Below, piece after piece: positions 52,063-60,305 of a stretch of 64,000 nt of DNA (its first letter is position 1; every line of letters starts with the position of its first letter). The position numbers were made by a program, and so were the translations under genes. The stretch lies in the NCBI RefSeq assembly GCF_029193885.1, contig NZ_JARFVB010000005.1, positions 1 to 64,000 on the forward strand. The letters are read 5' to 3'. This DNA is from Flagellimonas yonaguniensis. GTDB taxonomy: Bacteria > Bacteroidota > Bacteroidia > Flavobacteriales > Flavobacteriaceae. A model generated the notes under the pieces. That model searched no databases, was not told where the DNA came from, and saw only the letters and a program-made list of their open reading frames with translations.

Positions 52063-52423
52063 TAATTTAATTGATACAGTGTCTTTGGCATTTGCCAAAG
52101 GCCCTATATTGTTATCGTGCCCTTTTTTCCTTTATTGCCCCCGATACCAAATCAATTCAAAAAAACGGAACTTGTGCTGATTTGCAATGTATGGGGTATA
52201 TAAAGAACGCTAGTTTAGCTGCAAAATTAAATCTCAGGGTACAGACTTGACCGTTATTGTTGTGAAAGTGCCCTATTCTGTTGTGAAATGGCAACTGCTG
52301 TATGCCAAGTGGCATTTTATCGATGTTTTGTGCCGTTTATGGAGTTTTGCTCTAAACACGGAAACTTCTAAAATTGAAAAAGGCCCTGCTTTTTACAACA
52401 AGACCCTTTTACGAGAACACTAT

Positions 52424-52492
52424 ATGAAAATGAAAAAATTACTTTCTGAATTATTAACACTGCTAAAGTATGACTGTTCTTCGAAGCTGTGA
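52424..52492 (+). CDS. Possible 22-aa micropeptide
   Basis: ATG 52424 opens 22 codons (starting MKMKKLLSELLTLLKYDC) to TGA at 52490-52492. It has an amphipathic leucine/lysine helix character. There is no paralogue or terminator to support it and no clear promoter. Reported because it is the only frame with an ordinary start in the gap, not because function is likely. Confidence 0.2.
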   Translation: MKMKKLLSELLTLLKYDCSSKL

Positions 52493-52552
52493 AAATATTG
52501 TTGCGAATGTCCCTAAAGTTGTGGTCTTCCCCTTTCATAAGTGTTGTGGCAC

Positions 52553-52578
52553 AAAAAAAGCGCCCTTGTGGAGCGCTT
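52553..52578 (-). terminator. Terminator of the LytTR regulator gene
   Basis: AAGCGC (52558-52563) pairs with GCGCTT (52573-52578) plus partial inner pairs. On the minus strand the stem is followed by seven Ts. It lies 26 bases beyond the regulator's stop. Confidence 0.85.
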
Positions 52579-52604
52579 GTGTATTGTGAATTCTTATCCG
52601 AAAA

Positions 52605-53357
52605 CTAGCTGTTCATTGATGACAGGATAAATTCCTTGAAGTCCTTGGAAATCGGAATCAAGTTATTGTTGATCATAATGTCCTTGGAATTGATGGCATC
52701 TATATGGTCCACATTCACGATATATGACTTATGCGCTCTGTAAAATTTGTTCTTTGGTAACTTTTCCAAATAATCCTTTAACGGGGAACGTACCAAAAAC
52801 TTTTTATCGGCCGTATTGACTTCCAAATAAACATTGTCGGCCTTTATAAACTGAATATCGGTAAACTGAATCCGATAATATAGATGTTGTTTTTTGACAA
52901 AGATGGAATCCTTAAGAACGGAGTTTGACGTAATCTCATCTGCTGCCTCATCCTCAATTTTTTGAACACCTTTCTTCTCGTAATTAAAATTGGAAAGTGC
53001 AATTTCGATGGAAGTGTACAAATCTTGCTGTTCAAAAGGTTTCACCAAATAACCATCCGGCTTTACCGTTTTGGCATTTTCCACAGTGGCGCGGTCGGAG
53101 TTGGAGGTAACAAATATAAACGGGATGTTATAGGTATCACGAATGTGTTTACCTAGGTCGATACCCGTTTTGTCCGAAGCCAAGATAATGTCGATCAACA
53201 CAAGGTCCACATGGTTATTTTTCAATACATCTACGGCCTGTTCGTACACAATTACATTATCCACGATCTCATAGCCGATTTCCTCTAGCATGGATTGCAT
53301 GTCATCTGCAATGATAACATTATCCTCTACGATCAAAATTTTTATCGGATGTTCCAA
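52605..53357 (-). CDS. LytTR-family response regulator
   Basis: This 250-residue cytosolic regulator has a receiver domain (1-120) with acidic pocket Glu11-Asp12, phospho-acceptor Asp56 (LVLIDIILA) and the switch Thr in FVTSNS, then Lys in YLVKP. A LytTR DNA-binding domain is at about 150-250 (FLVRSPLKDYLEKLPKNKFYRAHKSYIVNVDHI). LytTR proteins bind direct repeats upstream of promoters. The kinase at 50101-52062 follows downstream on the same strand and is the likely partner, though 540 bases and a terminator separate them. Confidence 0.92.
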   Translation of the reverse strand: MEHPIKILIVEDNVIIADDMQSMLEEIGYEIVDNVIVYEQAVDVLKNNHVDLVLIDIILASDKTGIDLGKHIRDTYNIPFIFVTSNSDRATVENAKTVKPDGYLVKPFEQQDLYTSIEIALSNFNYEKKGVQKIEDEAADEITSNSVLKDSIFVKKQHLYYRIQFTDIQFIKADNVYLEVNTADKKFLVRSPLKDYLEKLPKNKFYRAHKSYIVNVDHIDAINSKDIMINNNLIPISKDFKEFILSSMNS

Positions 53358-53390
53358 GTTCCTTTACGTTTATTTGGTTGTAAATCAAAT

Positions 53391-54299
53391 TTACAAAAAA
53401 ATATTAACAGAAATTAAGAATAATAGAGCCAATAAAAAAGTGCTCAACGCCACTTTTTTTAATTCCACATCCAAATCTCCAGGATTTTGGGTCAGCATCA
53501 CTTTGCGTAAATGAATCAATAAGGGAACAAAGGCCAGCATAAATGAAGAGGCTTTCCAGCCAAAGTTTTCCAACCAAAGAAATAGCACAAAACAAATCAA
53601 GGCCATCAAAATCAAGAAGGAATGATACCTTTTCCCATTATCGAACCCCATTTTGACCACCATAGTGATCTTGCCGTACTTTTTATCGGAAACCACATCC
53701 CTTAAATTGTTCAAGTTCAATACAGCAACGCACAAAAAACCAATGGCAACGGCAGGTAAAACAGCATTCCATCCCAACGATTTGGTGTAAAGGAACATAC
53801 TGCCCAATACTCCCAAAAGTCCAAAGAAAAGGAAAACAAATAAATCGCCCATGCCCCTGTACCCATAAGCATTGGATCCCACCGTGTACTTTATTGCCGC
53901 CCAAATGCTCAACAGACCAAGTACAAAAAACAACACTATGTAGAAGAAATTTTCCAAGCCAAAGGCCAGATAAATCAATGCCAGGGCAATCAGCATACTG
54001 ATGATTATGGAGATGATTATCCCCTTTTTGAGGGAACTTCGGGTTATGGAACCACTTTGAATGGCCCTTGCAGGTCCTATACGATCCTCATTATCGGTTC
54101 CCTTTACTCCATCACCGTAATCGTTGGCAAAATTGGAGGTGACCTGAAAACCTACCGTGGTCAGCAAAGCCAAAATAAACAGCATCCAATCAAATTGATT
54201 TTCCATAGCAGCCAATGCCGTTCCTGCTATAATTCCCGACAAAGAAAGCGGAAGTGTACGGAGTCTAGCAGCTTGTACCCAAGCCTTTGTGTTTCCCAA
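53391..54299 (-). CDS. menA: MenA, 1,4-dihydroxy-2-naphthoate prenyltransferase
   Basis: This 302-residue integral membrane UbiA-type enzyme attaches the polyprenyl chain to DHNA, making demethylmenaquinone. It has about eight helices. The first prenyl-diphosphate motif is NFANDYGDGVKGTD (Asp-rich N-x-x-x-D-x-x-x-D), and the second is NNLRDVVSDKKYGK. Length is usual. It starts 2 bases from the SPOR gene's stop, so the two are cotranscribed. Flavobacteria usually use menaquinone-6, which is knowledge of the group rather than of this sequence. Confidence 0.93.
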   Translation of the reverse strand: MGNTKAWVQAARLRTLPLSLSGIIAGTALAAMENQFDWMLFILALLTTVGFQVTSNFANDYGDGVKGTDNEDRIGPARAIQSGSITRSSLKKGIIISIIISMLIALALIYLAFGLENFFYIVLFFVLGLLSIWAAIKYTVGSNAYGYRGMGDLFVFLFFGLLGVLGSMFLYTKSLGWNAVLPAVAIGFLCVAVLNLNNLRDVVSDKKYGKITMVVKMGFDNGKRYHSFLILMALICFVLFLWLENFGWKASSFMLAFVPLLIHLRKVMLTQNPGDLDVELKKVALSTFLLALLFLISVNIFL

Positions 54300-54301
54300 G
54301 A

Positions 54302-54931
54302 TTAATATGGATCTTCTATTTTAACCCTTTGGCCATCCTTGTATGATGCCACGAATGCATCTTGGAAGCCCATTTGAACCAATTGTTTCCTGAATTTCTG
54401 TGCTTCTTCCAAGGTTTCAAAATTACCTAGTGAATAAGCGTAAAAAGGATTGGTCTTTACAAAAAGTGTATTGGTCAATGCCTCTGAAGCCAAGGTCACA
54501 TTATTTTCCACAAAGGATTTTACCTGTACGGAATAGATTTTCTCCTTGTTCAAAAACTCTTTGGCCAAGTAAAACTCCTTTACCAAACTAAGCTCTTCAT
54601 TCTGGTTTCTAAGATTATCTATTCTCGCCTTAATCACATCCAAGCTATCAATGGAAACAAGCACATTGCTTTGATTATCAAAAGATTGTTTACTGCTAAG
54701 TCCTGCAGTAAAAGATGTAATGGCCAAGGTGAAAATGACGAACAGGCCGACAAAACCCAAAAGAATATTTCGCTGTAACTTGATTTTACGCAGGTCCTTG
54801 TTCTTATATTTTATCTGATCGAGAAGTCTTTCGTTGATAATCTGGGCCTTGTCTATATCCTTATGAAGGTCCAACAAATCGCTTTCTTCAATAAAAGGCA
54901 TATTATGAAGGGGGTTATAATTATGTGTCAT
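54302..54931 (-). CDS. SPOR-domain membrane protein
   Basis: This 209-residue protein has a cytoplasmic N-terminus (1-54), one membrane helix (55-77, NILLGFVGLFVIFTLAITSF), a coiled stretch and a C-terminal SPOR domain (about 130-209, IYSVQVKSFVENN and NPFYAYSLGNFETLEEAQKFRKQL). SPOR domains bind denuded peptidoglycan at division sites. The gene overlaps the position where menB often sits in related clusters. It is followed 2 bases later by menA. Confidence 0.78.
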   Translation of the reverse strand: MTHNYNPLHNMPFIEESDLLDLHKDIDKAQIINERLLDQIKYKNKDLRKIKLQRNILLGFVGLFVIFTLAITSFTAGLSSKQSFDNQSNVLVSIDSLDVIKARIDNLRNQNEELSLVKEFYLAKEFLNKEKIYSVQVKSFVENNVTLASEALTNTLFVKTNPFYAYSLGNFETLEEAQKFRKQLVQMGFQDAFVASYKDGQRVKIEDPY

Positions 54932-55053
54932 GCTAAACGCATAACAACCAATAAGTTAATCTGAATCCCTACAAAAATAAAATATTTACCTAAAGAAAAA
55001 AACTTTACGCCTCTAAAGCTTGAAAGAATCTGACATTGACACACATTTCCATA

Positions 55054-55884
55054 TCACAACATGTGGATACCATCATCCTGAATGTTGACTTTTCGCTGTC
55101 GGTACAAAATGCCAACCCCTTTTTTAAACGCCTTTTTGCTCAAATGCAGGGTTTTCTTTATTTCTTCTGGGGATGATTTATCGTGAAGCGGTAGAAACCC
55201 TCCATTTTCCACAAGTTTATCCAAAATCATTTTGGCTGTGGGCTCCAGCATTTTGGCCCCGATTGGTTGCAGGGATATATCTATTTTTTTGTCATCCCTC
55301 ACATTCTTGATAAATCCTCTTAAACGGTCGCCAACGCTTACAGGTTTAAAAATATCGCTGTCAAAAATGAGTCCTTTGTGACGGTCGTCCACAATAACTT
55401 CCCAACCCAAAGGGGTTTTCCTGTGCACCAAAACATCAACTGGATCATTCTGTTCGTATGCCACGTTTTCATTGGATAAAAATTTATCCACCCTACTCGA
55501 CCCGGTCAACCGCATACTCTCCTCGTCCATGTAACAATGCACAATGTATTTGTTGTCCTCTTCCATTCGTTGGGACTGTTCCCTAAAGGGAACAAGCAAG
55601 TGTTTTTCCAGCCCCCAGTCCATGAAGGCGCCATATGCCCCCACTTCCACTACTTTCAAACAAGCAAATCCATTACGGACAATCTTTGGCTTTAACGTGG
55701 TGGATATGGGGCGCTCGGCATTGTCCAAATAACAAAATACCTTCATTTCCTGATCAATCTGAAAGTCTTCAGGAACATATTTATTGGGCAATAGAATTTC
55801 CGTGCCCTCATCGTCTCCCAGAAAAAGTCCTATGCTGGTGCTCCTGAGCACCTTAAGGGTATTGTAGTTTCCCAGTTCTATCAT
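55054..55884 (-). CDS. CvfB-like S1-domain RNA-binding protein
   Basis: This 276-residue cytosolic protein has tandem S1/OB domains (MIELGNYNTLKVLRSTSIGLFL, then VEVGAYGAFMDWGLEKHLLVPFREQ) and a C-terminal winged-helix (SPEEIKKTLHLSKKAFKKGVGILYRQRKVNI). This is the CvfB architecture, in which members bind RNA and affect virulence genes in Gram-positives. Its role in Bacteroidota is unknown. It sits between DUF2853 and the SPOR gene within the menaquinone region, with a terminator upstream. Confidence 0.88.
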   Translation of the reverse strand: MIELGNYNTLKVLRSTSIGLFLGDDEGTEILLPNKYVPEDFQIDQEMKVFCYLDNAERPISTTLKPKIVRNGFACLKVVEVGAYGAFMDWGLEKHLLVPFREQSQRMEEDNKYIVHCYMDEESMRLTGSSRVDKFLSNENVAYEQNDPVDVLVHRKTPLGWEVIVDDRHKGLIFDSDIFKPVSVGDRLRGFIKNVRDDKKIDISLQPIGAKMLEPTAKMILDKLVENGGFLPLHDKSSPEEIKKTLHLSKKAFKKGVGILYRQRKVNIQDDGIHML

Positions 55885-55916
55885 TCGGCAAAGGTAGCTG
55901 TAAATTATGGGTATAA

Positions 55917-55943
55917 AAAAAGCTGCCCATATTTGGACAGCTT
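55917..55943 (-). terminator. Terminator behind the DUF2853 gene
   Basis: AAGCTG (55920-55925) pairs with CAGCTT (55938-55943), with inner CC/GG pairs. On the minus strand the stem is followed by Ts. It ends the menI-menF-menD-DUF2853 unit. Confidence 0.8.
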
Positions 55944-55962
55944 CTTTACATTGGTCGTAATC

Positions 55963-56304
55963 TTAATTATAAACCGATTCTTTTCCAAAGTGCTTCGTCA
56001 ACATATAGTAAATGACAGCACGTTGTTTGTTCTTTTCCGACTTTCCGTAGGCATCGATAACGCTATTGATGGATTCCATCAATGCAGGTGTTTCCGCCAA
56101 TCCCAATTTTTTGATCAAGAAATTGTTCTTTACCGTTTCCAATTCCTTTTCGTCAGAACCTGAAACTTTCGAGGCATCCAAATTATAAATGGCCGGACCT
56201 AATCCAATGGCAACTTTTGTCAACAAATCCATATCTGGAGTCTGTCCAAATTTGCTCTTGATGTCCTCGGCGTACTTTTCAATTAATTCGTCTCTTTTAC
56301 TCAT
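55963..56304 (-). CDS. DUF2853-family protein
   Basis: This 113-residue helical cytosolic protein begins MSKRDELIEKYAEDIKSKFGQTPDMDLLTKVAIGLGPAIYN, the DUF2853 start, and ends HFGKESVYN. No biochemical role is known for the family. In flavobacteria it commonly follows menD, as here (38 bases). It is the last gene before the terminator. Confidence 0.85.
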   Translation of the reverse strand: MSKRDELIEKYAEDIKSKFGQTPDMDLLTKVAIGLGPAIYNLDASKVSGSDEKELETVKNNFLIKKLGLAETPALMESINSVIDAYGKSEKNKQRAVIYYMLTKHFGKESVYN

Positions 56305-56342
56305 AGTGTGTTAGTGTTCTTATTGATTTTATAGCTACGGTT

Positions 56343-58082
56343 CTAAGATATGAAATCGAAGTACCCAAGCAAAATTTTATTGTTCAAAACCCGTGGTGTG
56401 GCGACTTCCAATATTTTTGGCTTGTCTGATTCTGAGTAAAAACCCTCTAATGCATCTTCCAGTTCTGCCTCATTTTTTGCACAGATATGTTCAAAACCAT
56501 ACATTTCCGCCAAATGCTTCGCGGATAGTCCGTGACTTGTCTCAAAAAAGGTCTCAAACTCTTCCGTATCCTCTTTACCGGGTAAGATCCTGAAAATGCC
56601 CCCCCCTGAATTGTTGATGAGCACAATCCTGAAATCTTGACGTATATATTTGTTCCACAATGCATTACTATCATAAAAGAAGCTCAAGTCTCCCGTGAGC
56701 AAAAGTGTGGGTTGTTCGCTGTAAATGGAACTGCCCACAGCCGTGGATGTAGTACCGTCTATGCCACTTGTGCCCCGATTGCAGAACACTTGCAAGGATC
56801 GGTCCATCGCAAAAAGTTGTGCATACCTTACCGTGGAGCTATTGGCCAAATGCACCTGATACCCTTTGGGTATATTTTTAATGATACGGTCAAAAGCGAT
56901 AAAATCCGAAAATGGAATTTCTTCCAAATAGTCCTTGCGCTTTTTCTCGTAGCCATCTTTTTTATGTTCCCAAAACGCTTTAAAGTCACTTTCGCCCGAA
57001 CCATTTGTTCCCATCCTTTTAAAAAACTGATTGGGATTGGTTTTAATATGCTTTGTTAGGCAATAAAAAGTATCGTTGGCCTTTTTGGTATCGATATGCC
57101 AATGCTGCTTGGATTTGTACTCCCGCAAAAAAGCCTTTATTTTTTTGGACACGATCAAACCTCCAAAGGTTACCAAAAGTTCAGGTTGTAACTTTTGAAA
57201 AAGCTCTTCCCTATCTTCGGATTTTTCAATGGGAGCAATGATGCTATCTATACTCTCAAAAAAATCTGGATGGTGCAGATTCGATGTGGTCTCGGTAAAC
57301 AAAACCGTGTTGGGGTCGTTGGCCAAAATCTCCAATACTTCTGTTTCAATGGCATTGGGTTGATTAACACCTACCAAAACCATTTTTCGAGAACTATGTC
57401 TCCAAACCTCAGACAATTCATCCCAATTTTCTTCCATTGGGCTGTCTGGGGCTGCTTGGGCTTCAAGATTTTGAATTTGGACGGAGGGCTCTTCTACCCT
57501 TCCATACAACGGCTCTTCAAACGGAATGTTGATATGGACTGGGTATTTTTCATCAAAAGCCACCGCAAGTGCCTTGGTTATCTCCCTTTCATTATGTTCC
57601 TGTATCTCTTCTTGACCATCCTCCAACAAGGACTTTCCATATTTTGAAATGGTCTGTGTTGCATGGGAAACGTCCTGCTTCAAATTCGCGGAATAGCCAA
57701 TATGCTTTTCCAATACATTTTCCTGTCGTATGGTCTGTCCATCGCCAATATCGATTCGATAACTAGGTCTATCCGCAGAGACAACAATCAATGGAATATC
57801 ACTATAATACGCCTCCGCTACGGCAGGATAAAAATTCAACATGGCGCTGCCGGAAGAACAAAGCACGGCAACCGGTTCCTGTAAATGTTGTGCCATGCCC
57901 ATGGCAAAAAAAGCGGCACAGCGTTCATCCACAACACTGAAACAGTTGAAAAACGGGTTTTTGGTAAAGCTTATGGTCAATGGGGCATTTCTGGACCCTG
58001 GAGAGATAACTATATTTTTAACACCCCTTGATTCAAAGTACAAAACCAAGGTCTGTGCAGCGGGAATATCTGAATACATCAT
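56343..58082 (-). CDS. menD: MenD, SEPHCHC synthase
   Basis: This 579-residue ThDP-dependent enzyme adds 2-oxoglutarate-derived succinyl semialdehyde to isochorismate, the committed step of menaquinone synthesis. The start IPAAQTLVLYFESRGVKNIVISPGSRNAPLTI is the family signature. The ThDP/Mg2+ motif is TGDLSFFYDSNALWNKYIRQDFRIVLINNSGG. Length matches MenD (about 560-580). It lies 55 bases behind menF. ATG 58082 and 58079 both work as start. Confidence 0.95.
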   Translation of the reverse strand: MMYSDIPAAQTLVLYFESRGVKNIVISPGSRNAPLTISFTKNPFFNCFSVVDERCAAFFAMGMAQHLQEPVAVLCSSGSAMLNFYPAVAEAYYSDIPLIVVSADRPSYRIDIGDGQTIRQENVLEKHIGYSANLKQDVSHATQTISKYGKSLLEDGQEEIQEHNEREITKALAVAFDEKYPVHINIPFEEPLYGRVEEPSVQIQNLEAQAAPDSPMEENWDELSEVWRHSSRKMVLVGVNQPNAIETEVLEILANDPNTVLFTETTSNLHHPDFFESIDSIIAPIEKSEDREELFQKLQPELLVTFGGLIVSKKIKAFLREYKSKQHWHIDTKKANDTFYCLTKHIKTNPNQFFKRMGTNGSGESDFKAFWEHKKDGYEKKRKDYLEEIPFSDFIAFDRIIKNIPKGYQVHLANSSTVRYAQLFAMDRSLQVFCNRGTSGIDGTTSTAVGSSIYSEQPTLLLTGDLSFFYDSNALWNKYIRQDFRIVLINNSGGGIFRILPGKEDTEEFETFFETSHGLSAKHLAEMYGFEHICAKNEAELEDALEGFYSESDKPKILEVATPRVLNNKILLGYFDFIS

Positions 58083-58137
58083 GGACTACAAAAATACATC
58101 ATCTGGATGGTAAAAAGCCAACATACGGCACATGAAT

Positions 58138-59199
58138 TTACAGGATGCCCAACATGGTCTTGCTCTTGTTCTGTGTCTCGACCCATTCGCTTTCCGGGTT
58201 CGATGCTTCCGTGATTCCACCCCCCACAAAAATGGAAGCTTTGCCATTTTCCAACTGCATGCACCTTAGGTTGACAAACAACGACAACTCCCCTTGCGCC
58301 TTTAAATTCAACTCACCCAAAAAGCCTGTATAGAAGGTTCTTTTGTAATTTTCGTTGGCCTGGATAAATTGTGCAGCCTCCCCTGTTGGAATTCCGCATA
58401 CCGCTGGAGTTGGGTGCAACGCCCTGATTACCTCTCTAACCTTTAGGTTAGGCAACATGGTACCGCGTACTTCGGAGCGTAAGTGCCACAAGTTACCAGC
58501 CCGCACGGATTCGGCTTCATCCATTTCCAAACGCTCCATGGTATGGGCCAATTTATCGCCAATATATTCAGATACCATTTGCTGTTCCTCAATTTCCTTC
58601 TTGCCCCATTTTGGTTTTTCATTTTCAATGTAAGGCAAGGTGGCCGCCAAGGACATGGTCTGCAATTTTTTGTCCTTCACTTTTACCAAGGTTTCGGGGG
58701 TTGCACCACACCAAACCCCCACTTTGGGATGATGGAAAAGATACCCAAAGGCATTGGGATATTTATTGAGAAGTGTTTTTAATATTTTGATGGGCGATTT
58801 AGAGACTGTTACCTCAATTTTTCTGGAAAGCACTACTTTCTGAAGCCTTCCCTTTTTAATTTCCTTAATGCCGCTTTTTACCAAATTGATATGGGCTTCC
58901 TGCCCTGATTCATCCAAAGGAATGCTATTTGTGGCCAGGGATGCTTCAAAATGGAACTCGCTTTTCCAAATGTCATCAGGTTGAATCAAAACAACTTTTT
59001 CTTCTGAATCAAATGGGGCAAAAGCAAATCCTTTCTCCGTGAAATCCATGGAATGATGGAGTGTAGCATCGGCCTGAAAAATCCCGAAAATTTCATCATC
59101 GTTGGGTTTTCTGTACAGCGCAAAAGGCAAACCTTCTTCGAGGCAGACCTCTACCCTATCCAAAATTTCCTGAAGGTCCTTAGTTTTTGGGTAGTGCAA
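58138..59199 (-). CDS. menF: Isochorismate synthase (MenF/DhbC type)
   Basis: This 353-residue chorismate-binding enzyme converts chorismate to isochorismate with Mg2+. Conserved blocks are RKIEVTVSKSPIKILKTLLNKYPNAFGYLF, WCGATPETLVKVKDKKLQTMSLAATLPY, HPTPAVCGIPTGEA and FVGGGITEASNPESEWVETQNKSKTML. It is shorter than E. coli MenF (431) as is normal in Bacteroidota. Its start overlaps the thioesterase gene by 20 bases and menD follows, so menaquinone rather than siderophore is the route. Confidence 0.92.
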   Translation of the reverse strand: MHYPKTKDLQEILDRVEVCLEEGLPFALYRKPNDDEIFGIFQADATLHHSMDFTEKGFAFAPFDSEEKVVLIQPDDIWKSEFHFEASLATNSIPLDESGQEAHINLVKSGIKEIKKGRLQKVVLSRKIEVTVSKSPIKILKTLLNKYPNAFGYLFHHPKVGVWCGATPETLVKVKDKKLQTMSLAATLPYIENEKPKWGKKEIEEQQMVSEYIGDKLAHTMERLEMDEAESVRAGNLWHLRSEVRGTMLPNLKVREVIRALHPTPAVCGIPTGEAAQFIQANENYKRTFYTGFLGELNLKAQGELSLFVNLRCMQLENGKASIFVGGGITEASNPESEWVETQNKSKTMLGIL

Positions 59200-59602
59200 T
59201 GGTGGTCAGTTTACAGTTGGAAATCAAGCGGTCCTCCTCATCGGTTATCTTTATTTCCCACAATTGCGTGGTCCTCCCTTTATGTAAAATGGATGCCTTG
59301 GCATACACAAAGCCTTCTTTTATGGAACGAACATGGTTGGCGGCGATTTCAATGCCTCGAACAAAAAACTTTTGTCCGTCCAAGAAAATATAGGAAGCCG
59401 CACTCCCCACACTTTCGGCCAAAGCCACGGAAGCTCCTCCGTGCAATACACCATCAGGTTGATGGACTTTTGGTGTGACGGGCATTTTAGCCAAGAGAAA
59501 ATTTTCGCCTACATCAATATAAGTTATGTCCAATGTCTCCATCAATGTATCCTTGCAAATTTCATTGCAAACGGACAGAATCTTCTCTTTGTGTTCGTTC
59601 AT
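59180..59602 (-). CDS. menI: Hotdog-fold thioesterase, probable DHNA-CoA thioesterase (MenI)
   Basis: This 140-residue cytosolic protein is a single hotdog domain with QPDGVLHGGASVALAES, very like E. coli MenI (YdiI) and PaaI thioesterases; the Glu of LAES is the expected catalytic base. It would release CoA from DHNA-CoA before MenA acts. ATG 59602 is chosen because the upstream in-frame stretch is not family-like. It heads the menI-menF-menD run, and its stop region overlaps the menF start. Confidence 0.85.
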   Translation of the reverse strand: MNEHKEKILSVCNEICKDTLMETLDITYIDVGENFLLAKMPVTPKVHQPDGVLHGGASVALAESVGSAASYIFLDGQKFFVRGIEIAANHVRSIKEGFVYAKASILHKGRTTQLWEIKITDEEDRLISNCKLTTIALPKN

Positions 59603-59660
59603 CCTTCTATTTTTTGTAAAATTACACAAAGCTTTGCCAATATCTAAATGAGCATTTAAA

Positions 59661-60305
59661 ATGTCCAACACAGAGAAGACTGTTACCTACACCACCGAAA
59701 ATACATATCTGACCCATAACGAGTTAACCCCAAAAACCAAGAATGTTTGGTTGGTTTTTCACGGGATAGGCTATTTGAGCCGCTATTTTGTAAAATATTT
59801 CAATGGGCTCGATGCTGAGAAAAACTACATTATTGTTCCCCAAGCGCCATCCAAATATTATTTGAAGAACGAGTACAAATATGTTGGTGCCAGTTGGTTG
59901 ACCAAGGAAAATACGGCAACGGAAATAAAAAATGTGCTGAACTATATTGATGCCGTACTTGAAGCTGAAAACCTTCCAGAAAACGTCAATCTTATGCTTT
60001 TTGGATTTTCGCAAGGGGTTTCCGTAGCTACGCGATGGCTGGCCAGCAAAAAGGCAAATTGTAAACTGGTCACTTTGTATGCCGGTGGTATTCCCAATGA
60101 ATTGACCACTGACGATTTTGGGTTTCTGGACTACGATGCGACAACGATAAAAATAATCTACGGTGACCAAGACCAATACTTGACCCCAGATCGATTAGAG
60201 GGCGAAAAAATCAAAATTGACAAACTATTTCAAGGTAATGCTGAAACCGTTACGTTTAAAGGTGGACACGAAGTGAAACCTGAAATTATTGAAGGTCTGA
60301 TTTAA
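59661..60305 (+). CDS. Carboxylesterase/phospholipase-like alpha/beta hydrolase
   Basis: This 214-residue cytosolic hydrolase matches the phospholipase/carboxylesterase group. The start TPKTKNVWLVFHGIGYLSRYF includes the oxyanion HG motif; the nucleophile is in LFGFSQGVSVATRW (GFSQG); the later Asp is in IIYGDQDQY and His in GGHEVKPEI. Length is typical of EstB-like enzymes (about 210). The start is divergent from menI with 58 bases between. It ends overlapping the convergent hypothetical gene by 4 bases. Substrate unknown. Confidence 0.85.
   Translation: MSNTEKTVTYTTENTYLTHNELTPKTKNVWLVFHGIGYLSRYFVKYFNGLDAEKNYIIVPQAPSKYYLKNEYKYVGASWLTKENTATEIKNVLNYIDAVLEAENLPENVNLMLFGFSQGVSVATRWLASKKANCKLVTLYAGGIPNELTTDDFGFLDYDATTIKIIYGDQDQYLTPDRLEGEKIKIDKLFQGNAETVTFKGGHEVKPEIIEGLI

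Larger units (their letters stand above)
52063..52604. other. 542-base gap between kinase and LytTR regulator genes
   Basis: No convincing gene. Contents are a small palindrome CTTTGGCATTTGCCAAAG (52083-52100), an AT-rich region that could hold the kinase promoter, a 22-codon plus-strand frame at 52424-52492 (starting MKMKKLLSELLTLLKYDC) and the LytTR gene's terminator near 52558-52578. The tiny frame is preceded by CACTAT and starts ATG AAA ATG AAA, which is suggestive but weak. Confidence 0.4.

Noticed and set aside
52247..52492. 81-codon plus-strand frame in the kinase/LytTR gap
   Set aside because: It has no family pattern and odd composition, and its first half reads through the AT-rich gap; only the last 22 codons have an ordinary ATG, and they were listed with low confidence.
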